Program-made: the position numbers and the translations under genes
Source: UBA6115 sp040776985
GTDB lineage: Bacteria > Bacillota > Clostridia > Christensenellales > Aristaeellaceae
Length of the DNA: 64,000 nt
Direction: 5' to 3'
Assembly: GCA_040776985.1 (NCBI GenBank)
Contig: JAXGZL010000001.1
Span: 1,178,001-1,242,000 of the forward strand
Notes under the pieces: generated by a model
What the model was told of the DNA's origin: nothing
Database searches by the model: none
The model's input: only the letters and a program-made list of their open reading frames with translations
In this document: piece by piece, positions 23,866 through 32,677 of the stretch
How the letters are laid out: the number at the start of each line of letters is the position of its first letter
How positions within the stretch are numbered: position 1 is the first letter of the stretch

Positions 23866-24736
23866 ACAGAAGGGACACGCCGCCCACAGTGATCAGGGCC
23901 CCCAGGATTTCCCGGGGGTTGACCCGTTCTTTGAGGAAAAAGGCGGAGATGGGCAGGATCATCACCGGCATCAGGCTGAACAGGATGGAGGCAATGGCCA
24001 CCGGGATCAGCTTGATGGACAGCATGGACAGCACCATCCCCACCAGGGTGCCCAGCACCACGCTGACGGCGATGGTCTGTCTGCCGCTTTTCTGGCTGAG
24101 GATGGGGCGTACATGGCCCCATTTTTTAAGCAGGGTCAGGATGATCCCCATGCCCAGGGTGCCGCCCACCAGGCGGATCTGGGCGGCGGGCACCGCCTCC
24201 AGGTCGGCCATGGCCAGCTTGCTGAGGATCACGCCACCGGCCTGGCCCAGGGTGGCCAGCACCGCCCAGAGGATGCCCTGCCACTGAAGCCTGCTGGATT
24301 GGCCGGGCACATCCCCCTGGATGACGATCATGATGCCGATCACCGCCAGCAGGATGCCCGCGATGTGCTGAAGGGCGAGGGCCTCCCCCAGGAAAATGCG
24401 GCTGAAAAGCGCCGCGACCAGCGGATTGGCGGAAAAAATCAGCAGGGTGCGCTTGGCGCCGATCTGCTGAAAGGCGGTGAACAGAAAGCCGTCCCCGATG
24501 GAAAAGCCGATGAGGCCGGAGAGCATCAGCAGCAGCCACTGGCGTGGGCTGGCCGCTGGCACAAGGCGTCCGCTCATCAAAAGGGCCAGCAGGCTGACCA
24601 GAATCAGCCCGCCCAGCTTGGTCAGGGTGTTCAGCCCCCAGCTGGACAGCCCCTTTCCCAGGCGCTCCACCGCCAGGCTGTTGAGCGTCCAGCAAAGCGC
24701 CGCGGTGATGGCGGCCAGCTCCCCCAGGTATGGCAT
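23858..24736 (-). CDS. EamA/DMT family transporter
   Basis: 292 residues with ten predicted helices in two EamA repeats; WTLNSLAVERL near the start, FSANPLVAALFSRIFLGEAL ending repeat 1 and FSLMPVMILPISAFFLKERV ending repeat 2. The family exports amino acids, nucleosides or other metabolites. ATG 24736 has AAAGGAG upstream. Convergent with and overlapping the MFS gene. Confidence 0.87.
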   Translation of the reverse strand: MPYLGELAAITAALCWTLNSLAVERLGKGLSSWGLNTLTKLGGLILVSLLALLMSGRLVPAASPRQWLLLMLSGLIGFSIGDGFLFTAFQQIGAKRTLLIFSANPLVAALFSRIFLGEALALQHIAGILLAVIGIMIVIQGDVPGQSSRLQWQGILWAVLATLGQAGGVILSKLAMADLEAVPAAQIRLVGGTLGMGIILTLLKKWGHVRPILSQKSGRQTIAVSVVLGTLVGMVLSMLSIKLIPVAIASILFSLMPVMILPISAFFLKERVNPREILGALITVGGVSLLFI

Positions 24737-24879
24737 GGCGGCTCCTTTCAGATGATGATGGATGAAGTATCCGGCAGAGTTCTTCCGCTTGTCAAGCGGG
24801 ATATAATAACAGCATGATTTTTGAAGTTTGTCCCCTTTTGGGGATGTCCCTCGTCTTATAGGTGAAAGGGGGTGCGAAA

Positions 24880-25401
24880 ATGGACTTTGTTGCGGTACCC
24901 GACAGAGTTCTGGAAATGGAGCTGGAGCGCCTGATGGCGCACTACGGCAGCGCCCTTCTGCGGATGTGCTATGTCTATCTGAAGGACACGGGCCTGGCGG
25001 AGGACGCCGTGCAGGACACTTTTCTGAAGGCCTACAAAAAGCTGCACACCCTGAAACAGGGGGAGAGTGAACAGGCCTGGCTGATGCGCATAGCCATCAA
25101 CACCTGCAAGGACTATCTGCGCACGGCCTGGCTGCGCCGGGTGGACAAAAGGGTGGACATAGAAACCCTGCCGGAGGCCTCCCACGACCCGGAAATGCCG
25201 GATGCCACAGTGATTAACGCCGTGATGCAGCTGCCCACCAAGCTTAAGGACGTGGTGATGCTGCGCTACTACCAGGGGATGAAACTGGCTGAGATTGCGC
25301 AGACCCTGAACATATCCCTGGACGCGACCAAGGCTCGATTAAGGCGGGCCAACACCCTGCTGCGCCAGAAACTGGAAAGGTGGTATTACGATGAAGAATG
25401 A
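24880..25401 (+). CDS. ECF RNA polymerase sigma factor (pair 3)
   Basis: 173 residues. Region 2 (LLRMCYVYLKDTGLAEDAVQDTFLKAYKKL and AWLMRIAINTCKDYLRTAW) and region 4 (AVMQLPTKLKDVVMLRYYQGMKLAEIAQTLNISLDATKARLRRANTLL) are complete. ATG 24880 has AAGGGGGTG upstream; a GTG at 24862 is the alternative. A TATAAT at 24803-24808 may be its promoter, though the -35 is poor. The 3' end overlaps the next gene by 11 bp. Confidence 0.89.
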   Translation: MDFVAVPDRVLEMELERLMAHYGSALLRMCYVYLKDTGLAEDAVQDTFLKAYKKLHTLKQGESEQAWLMRIAINTCKDYLRTAWLRRVDKRVDIETLPEASHDPEMPDATVINAVMQLPTKLKDVVMLRYYQGMKLAEIAQTLNISLDATKARLRRANTLLRQKLERWYYDEE

Positions 25402-26305
25402 TTTTAAACAAGTCCTGGACCGCCAACTTTCCTCCTTGGCGTGGGACGAGAACCGCAGCCAGAAAGTGCTGCGCCAAGTGAGAGGAGAAACCAAAGTGAA
25501 AAAGAAAATGTCATTTAGCCTGGTCATGGCCATGGCCCTGGTCCTGGTGGCGGGGATTGCCATCGCCGCCGTCACCCTCAGCAGAGCGCCCCAGGTGGAC
25601 GCAGTCAACCAGGCCCGGGAAGCCCTCATCGAAAAGTACGGCATGACCCCGGCCGCCCTGGGCGTGTTCTTCCCCAAGGCCAGCCAGGAAGGTAAGGCAT
25701 GGAAGGTTCAGTTCACAGGCGGCGGATTGCCCGAAGGCCTGGTGGGGGAATACACCGTGCTGCTGGCAGAAGGGCAGCCGCCAAAGGCCAGCTGGACCCA
25801 TGATGATGCGGACAAGGCGCTGCTGGACACTGGCAGCCTGGAATCCCCCGCCTGGGGCGTCAAGCAGATCCAAAAGGCGCTGACCGACACCGATGCCAAG
25901 GAAGCAGCCATCCAGAAGCACCTGCAGGCGAACCCGGACCTGATTAAATACGCTGAAGGCCTTGGCCCCACCCCGCCAGTGGAAAAACCCCAGGACGGCG
26001 ACCGGTATTATGGCGGCGCCCACATGCGGGAAGCCCAGCCGGAAGCAAAGCACCTGAGCCGGGAAAAGGCCCTGGAAATCGCCAAAGCCGCCATCGTGGA
26101 GGACCTTAAGGTGAGCCAGGCCACCCTTGACAAAGCGGAAATGACCGATGCCGTCTTCCTGAAGGCGGTGGAGGGCGACAAAACCACCTGGACCTTCGCC
26201 TTCTATGTGGTGGAAGGCGGTGTGGAAATGGGCCTGGGGGTGTCCCTTGACGGTGAAAGCGGCGAAATCATCAACATTGGGATAAGCACCGGCGGCAACG
26301 GCTGA
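25391..26305 (+). CDS. Anti-sigma-like membrane protein with extracellular PepSY-like domain (pair 3)
   Basis: 304 residues. A cytoplasmic head (about 1-40) precedes one helix (FSLVMAMALVLVAGIAIAAV) and an extracellular part. The last 90 residues (LSREKALEIAKAAIVEDL, then WTFAFYVVEGG, GLGVSLDGESGEIINIGI) read as a PepSY domain. The head plus helix matches the other anti-sigma proteins in this window, and the 11-bp overlap with the sigma gene supports the pairing. Role inferred: holds the sigma at the membrane until a signal acts on the outer domain. Confidence 0.75.
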   Translation: MKNDFKQVLDRQLSSLAWDENRSQKVLRQVRGETKVKKKMSFSLVMAMALVLVAGIAIAAVTLSRAPQVDAVNQAREALIEKYGMTPAALGVFFPKASQEGKAWKVQFTGGGLPEGLVGEYTVLLAEGQPPKASWTHDDADKALLDTGSLESPAWGVKQIQKALTDTDAKEAAIQKHLQANPDLIKYAEGLGPTPPVEKPQDGDRYYGGAHMREAQPEAKHLSREKALEIAKAAIVEDLKVSQATLDKAEMTDAVFLKAVEGDKTTWTFAFYVVEGGVEMGLGVSLDGESGEIINIGISTGGNG

Positions 26306-26328
26306 TCCCTGAACGATTAATCATAAGG

Positions 26329-26353
26329 GCCCGGAACGTTAAGCGTTCCGGGC
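26329..26353 (+). terminator. Hairpin after sigma/anti-sigma pair 3
   Basis: GCCCGGAACG and CGTTCCGGGC form a 10-bp stem with loop TTAAG; the T run after it is weak. It marks the edge where GC-rich sequence gives way to AT-rich sequence. Confidence 0.55.
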
Positions 26354-26503
26354 TCGTTCATGTCAACATAACAAGAGTTCTTTTGTGCTCGCTGAAAATT
26401 CCGATCAACGATATGGCATTTTGCGCTGCGGCATTGTGATCTATACCGCTCTGTGTTAAAGTTGTTATTAAAGAAATACGCATTCGAAAGCAGGAGTGTT
26501 ACG

Positions 26504-28324
26504 ATGAATAGACGCCTAAGTTCAATTATCGCATCATTACTGACCATTGTGCTTCTGTCGACAATTGTCATCAGTGGGAATGGTGCAGTTGCACGTGCTT
26601 TAGAGCAAGGCAATGATACGATCAGTCAATATGACGAAACACAGCGCAACTCAATGAATATGCTTAACTACCTGGCGGTCTTGACCCAGCAAATTAACAG
26701 CGCAAGAAACAGCAGGCTGTTTATAGAAGAAGCCTATTCTTCCTTGATAAACAATACGCATCCCAATGCAATTGATGAAAACACGCAGTTTCATCTGGCA
26801 AGCATATTGGATGCATTGGAAAACTATCGCATGATCGCTGTGCAAAGAGACAGACTTAAGTATATCTATGAGCAAAACCAGGCTCAGGCATTAAGAAGAT
26901 CTTTGCCCAGTCCTTTGCCTTTGATTAGTTTGTCTAAATCCAAAAAAATCATGAAAGACCTTTTATCCTTGACATTCATGGCAGTAGATGCTTACGCAAG
27001 TTATATAGATCAAAAAGCTGCAAATGACCTTCGTGACATGGAAGCAACCTGGGCGCTGGATGATGAAGAAGCAAAAGGGCTGCATGGCATACGCAAGCAA
27101 ACATTCAACTATATGATAGAAACGGTCAATGCTTATAAACTGTCTGGTGATCAGGCCCTGAATGAGAATGCTGTTGATGAATTTGTGGCCTGGAAAAACA
27201 ACACAAATATCGTGCAGCGCATCCTCTTTCTGGAATCCAATCATAGAACATATAAGGATTTTGGCTCATACTGGTTGACCTTGGCTCAAAGTTATTATGC
27301 GAATGAGGATTTTGATAAATGTCTGGATGCCTTGTCAAATTATGATAAGCTTCAGACCCGCATCTTTAGAAAAGATTATGATTTGGCAAAGGTGCTCCCT
27401 ATGGCTATTGTTGCAGCCAAAGAGTTGAAAAACGAAGCGGAGTATGTTGAGCTGGCTGGCCAATTTGCAGAAAGGATCATTGCGAATTCTGATAACTCTG
27501 ACTGGTCCTTGCGTTATTTTGCAGGCCAGACATTTGTAGAATTGTATGGGCTAACGAAAGACAGCACTTACATTGAAAGAGCATATAAAATAATCAGAGA
27601 CAATGTGAATGATCTGGTCAATGAGCAAAAGTCTTTGAACAGGCAGTATATGGAAGAATTTGCCGCAAAGCCTTTTCCTAAGGGCGCTACAAAATCAGTC
27701 AAGGCGGCAATTGACAACTACAACAAACAAGCAAAAGAAGAGCGAGACAAAGCATTAGCACCAGTATATGAGCCTTTTCTGCTCAACTGTGAATTGCTCT
27801 TTGCCCTTGCAGGTGAGATAGGAATAGATGACGCAGAGAAAGCAAAGATTGATAATATTCTGCATGAAAACGGTGAAGATATTTTTCTGATTCCTGCTCT
27901 GGATAATCTGTTCCGATTCACAGGGAAAAAAGAATCGGAAGAAAAAGAAGCAGCAGAGATTATCTTTGCAGGAAGTGAATTGAAAGTTCCCGCTCGTTCG
28001 ATGATAAAAAGTGCAACGATGACTGTAACCATCAGGGAACTGGAATCAACAGAGCCTGTGACAATTACAGACTGGGAGATTGTCAAGGTAGACAGGGTTA
28101 ACCGCCATGATATCAATTCATTTGTGGCCACATATAAAAGTCCGACAGCAGAGAAACACAGGTTTGAAGCGGGGTCGACCATCGATATCACAATAGTGCC
28201 CAATCCATATCCCGATGCTGTTCACCTTTCAGCGAAATATCAGGCAGTTGCTAACAAGAGCAATTGGTGGGAAGTTGTGAAGGTTTGGGAGGGAGATGTA
28301 AAGTTCGAAAGGAGGATGGATTGA
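26504..28324 (+). CDS. Secreted/anchored helical-repeat protein, unknown function
   Basis: 606 residues. An N-terminal hydrophobic segment (IIASLLTIVLLSTIVISG) is followed by a long helical region with TPR-like spacing (YWLTLAQSYYANEDFDKCLDALSNYDKLQ, then AAKELKNEAEYVELAGQFAERI) and a C-terminal beta-rich part (VKVPARSMIKSATMTVTIRELE as read; TVTITDWEIVKVDR). No enzyme motif is recognised. ATG 26504 has AGGAG upstream. The base composition is much richer in A+T than the preceding 26 kb, a sign of separate origin. The next gene overlaps its stop (TTGA), so the two form one operon. Confidence 0.6.
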   Translation: MNRRLSSIIASLLTIVLLSTIVISGNGAVARALEQGNDTISQYDETQRNSMNMLNYLAVLTQQINSARNSRLFIEEAYSSLINNTHPNAIDENTQFHLASILDALENYRMIAVQRDRLKYIYEQNQAQALRRSLPSPLPLISLSKSKKIMKDLLSLTFMAVDAYASYIDQKAANDLRDMEATWALDDEEAKGLHGIRKQTFNYMIETVNAYKLSGDQALNENAVDEFVAWKNNTNIVQRILFLESNHRTYKDFGSYWLTLAQSYYANEDFDKCLDALSNYDKLQTRIFRKDYDLAKVLPMAIVAAKELKNEAEYVELAGQFAERIIANSDNSDWSLRYFAGQTFVELYGLTKDSTYIERAYKIIRDNVNDLVNEQKSLNRQYMEEFAAKPFPKGATKSVKAAIDNYNKQAKEERDKALAPVYEPFLLNCELLFALAGEIGIDDAEKAKIDNILHENGEDIFLIPALDNLFRFTGKKESEEKEAAEIIFAGSELKVPARSMIKSATMTVTIRELESTEPVTITDWEIVKVDRVNRHDINSFVATYKSPTAEKHRFEAGSTIDITIVPNPYPDAVHLSAKYQAVANKSNWWEVVKVWEGDVKFERRMD

Positions 28325-29169
28325 CCAGGAAGTTTATCCTGATATCCATCTTATTTATCTTACTATGTGCGTACCTTGTACCAGCTGGCGCACATCCAAG
28401 TGCGCAGGCGCACTATGATGAGCTGGAACTGGTTCTCTTTGGTGGTAAGTATACAGGTGTCAATAGAGAAGCACTCACCTTGATAGAGTATGCTTCTACC
28501 TTGGCGATAGACCAGTTTAATGGTTTTCATTCTGATATTCTGACATATCTATCGCAACACAGGATTTCGGGATTGCCACCCGATGTGAAGACGAGCAGGG
28601 ATCAAGATCGTTTGGGGATAAATTACACGGCGAGTCCTCATACTCATCGCGAAGCAACCCACAGGGGATGGGACTGGAACTATGCGGTTGACAAGGGTAA
28701 TTGGCCTGTCAGGAAGAATATTCTGTTGTCAACTGTTACACATGTGTTTGGTTTTAAAGGAAGCAGGGGAGATTATGACAAACAGTGCAATAGTTTTTGT
28801 GCACTTGTATACTATGTTCACTTAATTGGAGATCATCAAGAAGACTCCAAATATAAAGAGGATGGACCAATCGTCTCATTGGCGGAGAAGAATTTTAGCA
28901 CATCAAATATTGATATCTTTTATGAGTTAGATCATCATTTATCGATCCTGTTCTCAAATCAAAAAGATACGCATTTATATAGGCTCATGATGGATAAGCT
29001 TCGCAAGTTAGGGAAGGAAACACGTGCATTGACTGGTTCTACAGGAGGAATCAATACCCCCGAAAAGCTTGAGAGTTATCATGCAGCAGCCAATGAATTG
29101 ATCCAAATTCTGCGTAGAAGTGTTCCTGAGCTTTTGCGAAGGGAAGATTTTTTTAATAGAGTTTTCTAG
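28321..29169 (+). CDS. Secreted histidine-rich protein, possibly a zinc-dependent hydrolase
   Basis: 282 residues. A signal peptide (FILISILFILLCAYLVPAGA) is followed by a helical domain with clustered histidines: HTHREATHRGWDWNY, YYVHLIGDHQED and ELDHHLS. The pattern recalls zinc-dependent phospholipase C / S1-P1 nuclease folds, but I cannot confirm it. Start TTG 28321 follows AAAGGAGGATGGA and overlaps the upstream TGA. The stop codon TAG is made of the target TA plus the first base of the IS5 copy; without the IS the codon would be TAA, so the protein end is unchanged. Confidence 0.55.
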   Translation: MTRKFILISILFILLCAYLVPAGAHPSAQAHYDELELVLFGGKYTGVNREALTLIEYASTLAIDQFNGFHSDILTYLSQHRISGLPPDVKTSRDQDRLGINYTASPHTHREATHRGWDWNYAVDKGNWPVRKNILLSTVTHVFGFKGSRGDYDKQCNSFCALVYYVHLIGDHQEDSKYKEDGPIVSLAEKNFSTSNIDIFYELDHHLSILFSNQKDTHLYRLMMDKLRKLGKETRALTGSTGGINTPEKLESYHAAANELIQILRRSVPELLRREDFFNRVF

Positions 29170-29228
29170 ATAGTGTCTACACGAGAATTGTGATATAATG
29201 GTGTCATCACTGAAAGGGGACTTAAGCG

Positions 29229-29702
29229 ATGACCGCTGCTTATCACCGACACGATATGAGCGATTCCGTATGGACATTACTGGAGCCTAACCTACCGGGG
29301 CAGCGAGGACAATGGGGAGGGATTGCGCAGGACAACAGAAGGTTTATCAATGGTGTATTCTGGGTCATCCGGACCGGCGCGCCTTGGCGGGATTTACCTC
29401 CGGATTATGGCAAGTGGGGCACGATCCATCAGCGGTTCATCCGATGGCGCAGGAACGGTATCTGGGAAAGAATATTGGAAGTTCTTATCCAGGATCCGGA
29501 TTACGAATGGCTGATGATTGACGCAAGCCATGTCAAAGTTCATCCGCACGCAGCGGGTGCAAGGGGTGGGAATCAGGACATGTCCCGCACAAAAGGGGGC
29601 TCAACAGCAAAATACATTTGGCCGTGGATGCGAATGGTATGCCAGTCCGAATTCTTGTTACAAAAGGTACCCGAGCTGATTGCAAGGAAGCTGTCCATTT
29701 GA
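29229..29702 (+). CDS. IS5-family transposase, first frame (copy 1)
   Basis: 157 residues as read to its own stop. It has the helix-turn-helix start WTLLEPNLPGQRGQWGG and the first catalytic aspartate in LMIDASHVKVHPHAAG. The useful part ends near 29612, where AAAA at 29609-29612 allows a -1 shift into the second frame; past that point the frame gives out-of-family residues. ATG follows AAGGGGAC. Confidence 0.88.
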   Translation: MTAAYHRHDMSDSVWTLLEPNLPGQRGQWGGIAQDNRRFINGVFWVIRTGAPWRDLPPDYGKWGTIHQRFIRWRRNGIWERILEVLIQDPDYEWLMIDASHVKVHPHAAGARGGNQDMSRTKGGSTAKYIWPWMRMVCQSEFLLQKVPELIARKLSI

Positions 29703-29995
29703 TTGAGGGAATATCCGCTGAAGCGTTGCTGGCAGACCGCGGCTATGACACGAATGAAATCATTGCTCACGCTGTTGCCGCTGGGATGGAAGTTGTCATC
29801 CCTCCCAAGAAGAACCGAAAGAAGAAGAGGACTTACGATGAGTATCTCTATCGGATTCGTCATTTGGTCGAAAATGCTTTCCTGATTCTCAAGCGATGGC
29901 GCGGGGTTGCAACCAGGTACGCGAAAACCAGCGACGGGTTCATTGCTGCAATTCAAGTTCGATGTATCGCCATTTGGGCAGGAGTCCTTGCGTAA
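29618..29995 (+). CDS. IS5-family transposase, second frame (copy 1)
   Basis: 125 residues. It supplies the second Asp (LLADRGYDTNEI) and the Glu (RHLVENAFLILKRWRGVATRYAK) of the DDE site. Codons just upstream in this frame read AKIHLAVDANG, the expected family sequence, so it is normally made by frameshift from the first frame rather than from the TTG at 29618. Confidence 0.85.
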   Translation: MAVDANGMPVRILVTKGTRADCKEAVHLIEGISAEALLADRGYDTNEIIAHAVAAGMEVVIPPKKNRKKKRTYDEYLYRIRHLVENAFLILKRWRGVATRYAKTSDGFIAAIQVRCIAIWAGVLA

Positions 29996-30171
29996 CTCGT
30001 GTAGACACTATCTAAGAGAGTAAACTAAAGATGCTTAGAGAAAACAAAACGTATATGTATGCATGTAATCTGAATGAAACTGTGTGCATTAGGCAATTTG
30101 CTTTTTGCTCAATCTTGTGAGAATGATCCACATTTCTTGATTGTTTATTGTGTAATCAAAAGGAGGACAGG

Positions 30172-30747
30172 GTGAAAATCATTCTTCCATTGATCAATAG
30201 AGCAGTTTTACTATTTGTCATTTTGTGTGTTATGGTTCTAAGCATTTCCGTCTATGCATCTGATGCTACAGACTCTATCTATAAATTGGATGATACCCAT
30301 GGAGCCGGCGATCATTTGGGGAAGAACTGCCTTCAGCGTGCAGAGCTGATCCCCGGGAGCCGTCCATCGGTTTTGGTGCTATGCAATACATTGAACATGT
30401 ATGAGAACGCAAGCGTCAGATCAAGGATACTAAGGACATTGCGCTACGGGGATTTGCTGGAGTTGATCCAGGAAGAAGCGTCTGAAGGCTTGCTTTATGT
30501 TGCGCGAAAGGACATGCATGGCGATCAATTGATTGAACAGACAGGATGGGTTGATCTGCGATTTGTTGCTGTTAATCCCGATTTCTATATCGCCATGCAC
30601 CCCACCCCAGTGTATGCTTTCCCCAGTGTTGATGGAAAAGTGATCACCACCTTAAACACCTATGACAGTTTGCATATTTTGGCTGAGTATCCCGGGTTCT
30701 ATTGCGTCAGCATCCGTGGGGCGGCCGGGTTTGTTGAAAAAGAATAG
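30172..30747 (+). CDS. Secreted SH3-like domain protein
   Basis: About 191 residues. A signal peptide (AVLLFVILCVMVLSISVYAS) is followed by two bacterial SH3-like repeats: NMYENASVRSRILRTLRYGDLLELIQEE... GWVDLRFV, and VYAFPSVDGKVITTLNTYDSLHILAE... GFVEKE. Such domains bind cell wall or protein ligands. GTG 30172 has AAAGGAGGA upstream. AT-rich, between the first IS copy and a degenerate stretch. Confidence 0.7.
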   Translation: MKIILPLINRAVLLFVILCVMVLSISVYASDATDSIYKLDDTHGAGDHLGKNCLQRAELIPGSRPSVLVLCNTLNMYENASVRSRILRTLRYGDLLELIQEEASEGLLYVARKDMHGDQLIEQTGWVDLRFVAVNPDFYIAMHPTPVYAFPSVDGKVITTLNTYDSLHILAEYPGFYCVSIRGAAGFVEKE

Positions 30748-30815
30748 AGGGGCAAGAGAGGTCCTGACCGCTTTTCTTCAGGTTTCCCATTGGACTCCCA
30801 ACAACTGGTCAGGGA

Positions 30816-30864
30816 CTTATCGTCTGGTGCACCAGACAATAAGCCCCCTGAACCAGACGATAAG
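30816..30864. repeat. Three-armed inverted repeat
   Basis: CTTATCGTCTGGT (30816-30828) is followed by its inverse ACCAGACAATAAG (30831-30843, one mismatch) and again by ACCAGACGATAAG (30852-30864, perfect). The first arm can pair with either of the others, giving two exclusive hairpins. Role unknown: operator, attenuator or remnant. Confidence 0.5.
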
Positions 30865-30965
30865 TCACTTACTGGCTGGCTCTTTAGCCTAGGGCTGCGC
30901 ATAGGAGGATGTGTAAGACTGGGGTATCATTCCTTTTACAACACCTCAAGGGGAGGACTGAAAAC

Positions 30966-31190
30966 ATGGGGACTGACATGCGTGGGCGTCTTTTGGAAGA
31001 GCCCTTTTGATACATTGCCACCAAAAATGGCGCCGTGATGATCTCCTGTCAGGGCCGGGTGATCAAGGTGCTCAGCCCCAAAAAGGCATCCGCTTTCCTC
31101 CAGCAGGCACAAGCAGCGGACAGCCAGCAACTGCAGCTGCTGATGGCCAAAGCAACGGGACACTTTAAACACGGCAATGAACGCCCATGA
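30966..31190 (+). pseudogene. Small protein gene with an in-frame stop
   Basis: ATG 30966 follows AAGGGGAGGACTG. The 75-codon frame to TGA 31188-31190 is interrupted once, by TGA at 31008-31010 after MGTDMRGRLLEEPF. The part after it (YIATKNGAVMISCQGRVIKVLSPKKASAF as two halves; then LQQAQAADSQQLQLLMAKATG) reads as a genuine small protein. A point nonsense mutation is the simplest cause; a sequencing error, or a restart at the ATG inside the second part, cannot be excluded. No family recognised. Confidence 0.45.
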
Positions 31191-31243
31191 CAGCAAACGC
31201 TTCATTTTGCGGGTGTGCTGCCATAGAGGTTAGCGGAACTGCT

Positions 31244-31807
31244 TTAGGGCAGCACAAGCGAAAGCGTCAGGCTGTTAGACATTGGAAAGAGACTTTTCAG
31301 GTCTTCATTCACGCCAAAAACAAGCCGGACATTGACAGTGCCCTTTGCCCCCTCTGATGGCAGAAAAATCCTGATCTCGTTTGACAAGGTGGGGCCTTCC
31401 CGGTTGCTTGAAATGCTGTATTCCTTCAGGATGTTATCGCCATTTTCGTTAGTTATCGAAAGAAGATCGCAAAGCGTCCCCAACACTTTGCTGCCATGCT
31501 CCAAAGCTGCTTTGATGCTGTTTTCCAGGGAGGGGTCGCCCTCAACCTGATTATCAACTAGCGCTGTGAAATCGTCGTTTGGCAGCTGAATAATATGTAT
31601 TTTCAGCACATTTTCACTGAAATCAACGTCTTTTATGACAAAGGTGGCGCCCTTTGATTCGGCTCCGCCTATCCAGCAGTAACGCATGTATTGATCGGGC
31701 ATCTGATCTGGTAAAGAGGGCATAGTGGAATCCGCTTTTGCCAAGGGCAGTCCCTGTGCAATGAGAATAATAAGCACCAGAGAAATCAGGAATCGTTTCC
31801 TTTTCAT
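31244..31807 (-). CDS. Secreted protein of unknown function
   Basis: 187 residues. The signal peptide (FLISLVLIILIAQGLPLAKA) has a cleavage site near AKADS. The mature part has single Cys residues in RYCWIGG and TLCDLL and beta-rich sequence (IRIFLPSEGAKGTVNVRLVFGV). No family recognised. ATG 31807 is 7 bases after GGAGG. Confidence 0.6.
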   Translation of the reverse strand: MKRKRFLISLVLIILIAQGLPLAKADSTMPSLPDQMPDQYMRYCWIGGAESKGATFVIKDVDFSENVLKIHIIQLPNDDFTALVDNQVEGDPSLENSIKAALEHGSKVLGTLCDLLSITNENGDNILKEYSISSNREGPTLSNEIRIFLPSEGAKGTVNVRLVFGVNEDLKSLFPMSNSLTLSLVLP

Positions 31808-31897
31808 CAAAATGCCTCCGTTCTAATATTGGATACAGACAAAAGGCTCAGTTGCTCATGTTTGCCCTGTCATCTATAAAACGCAGTTTTCTCCTTT

Positions 31898-32248
31898 TTG
31901 TTTCGGTCAAAAACAGGAAAAACACTCTGGTTCTTGCCCCGTCATAATCCGCAGGTTTTGACGGGAAAGGAGGAATTTTCTCCGGTCTATCAAAATGTGC
32001 TTGATTTTTTGCGGGAATACGCCAAATCCGGCAGTTTTGATGCGCTGGACAACTGGTTGGACACGTGGACAATCGCCATTGCCCAGCATCTGGTGAATGC
32101 CCTTCCCGAGAAATACCCGGAAAGCAAACCCGGCGAACTGGTCAATGAAGAGATAGCACGGAAATATGTCTGTCAATTCGTTATGCCCATGGCGGATACG
32201 CGGCTGGGTGGCGTCTGCATCCATCTTTGGGGAGAGGTAGCCACCTGA
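31898..32248 (+). CDS. Hypothetical protein, possibly a gene fragment
   Basis: Up to 116 residues from TTG 31898; no clear ribosome site at that start. The middle, FSPVYQNVLDFLREYAKSG followed by FDALDNWLDTWTIAIAQHLV, is convincingly protein-like and helical, and would suit the C-terminal part of a TetR-type regulator, but no DNA-binding head is present. The surroundings (31850-32515) look decayed, so this may be a remnant. Confidence 0.35.
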   Translation: MFRSKTGKTLWFLPRHNPQVLTGKEEFSPVYQNVLDFLREYAKSGSFDALDNWLDTWTIAIAQHLVNALPEKYPESKPGELVNEEIARKYVCQFVMPMADTRLGGVCIHLWGEVAT

Positions 32249-32516
32249 GATTATGTAGCCAACGCCTTTTTTCGCTGTTAACAGAACCCGTGGTCACCGA
32301 GAATAAGCACCTCATTCCCCGGCTGCCCATTGCTGGAGATCGCCAGGCAAGGCATATCAGGCGATAGACAAAACGCCGCAGCCGAAGCGACCAACATAGC
32401 CAGGAACGCCATGGTGGAAGCCGGCTGGCTTCCTAGCCCACAGGATGCTTCTTTGCTGGGCGCAGCCCTAACAGAAAAACACAGACACACGCTCTATGTG
32501 TTTGTGTTTGAAACTG
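32249..32516. other. Decayed or non-coding stretch
   Basis: No convincing gene on either strand. A minus-strand frame (32490-32278) has a signal-like hydrophobic run (MAFLAMLVASAAAFC) but no ribosome site and no family match. Confidence 0.35.
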
Positions 32517-32677
32517 CTACTTTTTCAAATTCGCCTTCATTGTCTCATAAAGCTGATTATACTTTTCCTTGTTCATGCCGCTGTCAAAGGTCTGAAAATC
32601 TTCCAGCATTTGATCTAGATAGTGTCTACACGAGAATTGTGATATAATGGTGTCATCACTGAAAGGGGACTTAAGCG

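Larger units (their letters stand above)
29169..30012 (+). mobile_element. IS5-family insertion sequence, copy 1 (844 bp)
   Basis: Inverted ends GATAGTGTCTACACGAG at 29169 and its complement ending at 30012, flanked by TA duplications at 29167-29168 and 30013-30014 (target CTAA, fitting YTAR). Two overlapping frames make a DDE transposase through a -1 shift. The element has an internal extended -10 (TGATATAAT, 29191-29199). I see no difference from copy 2. Confidence 0.92.

Noticed and set aside
31008..31010. Selenocysteine or reassigned TGA in the small frame at 30966
   Set aside because: No selenocysteine-insertion hairpin is visible after it, and TGA serves as a normal stop for many genes in the window.
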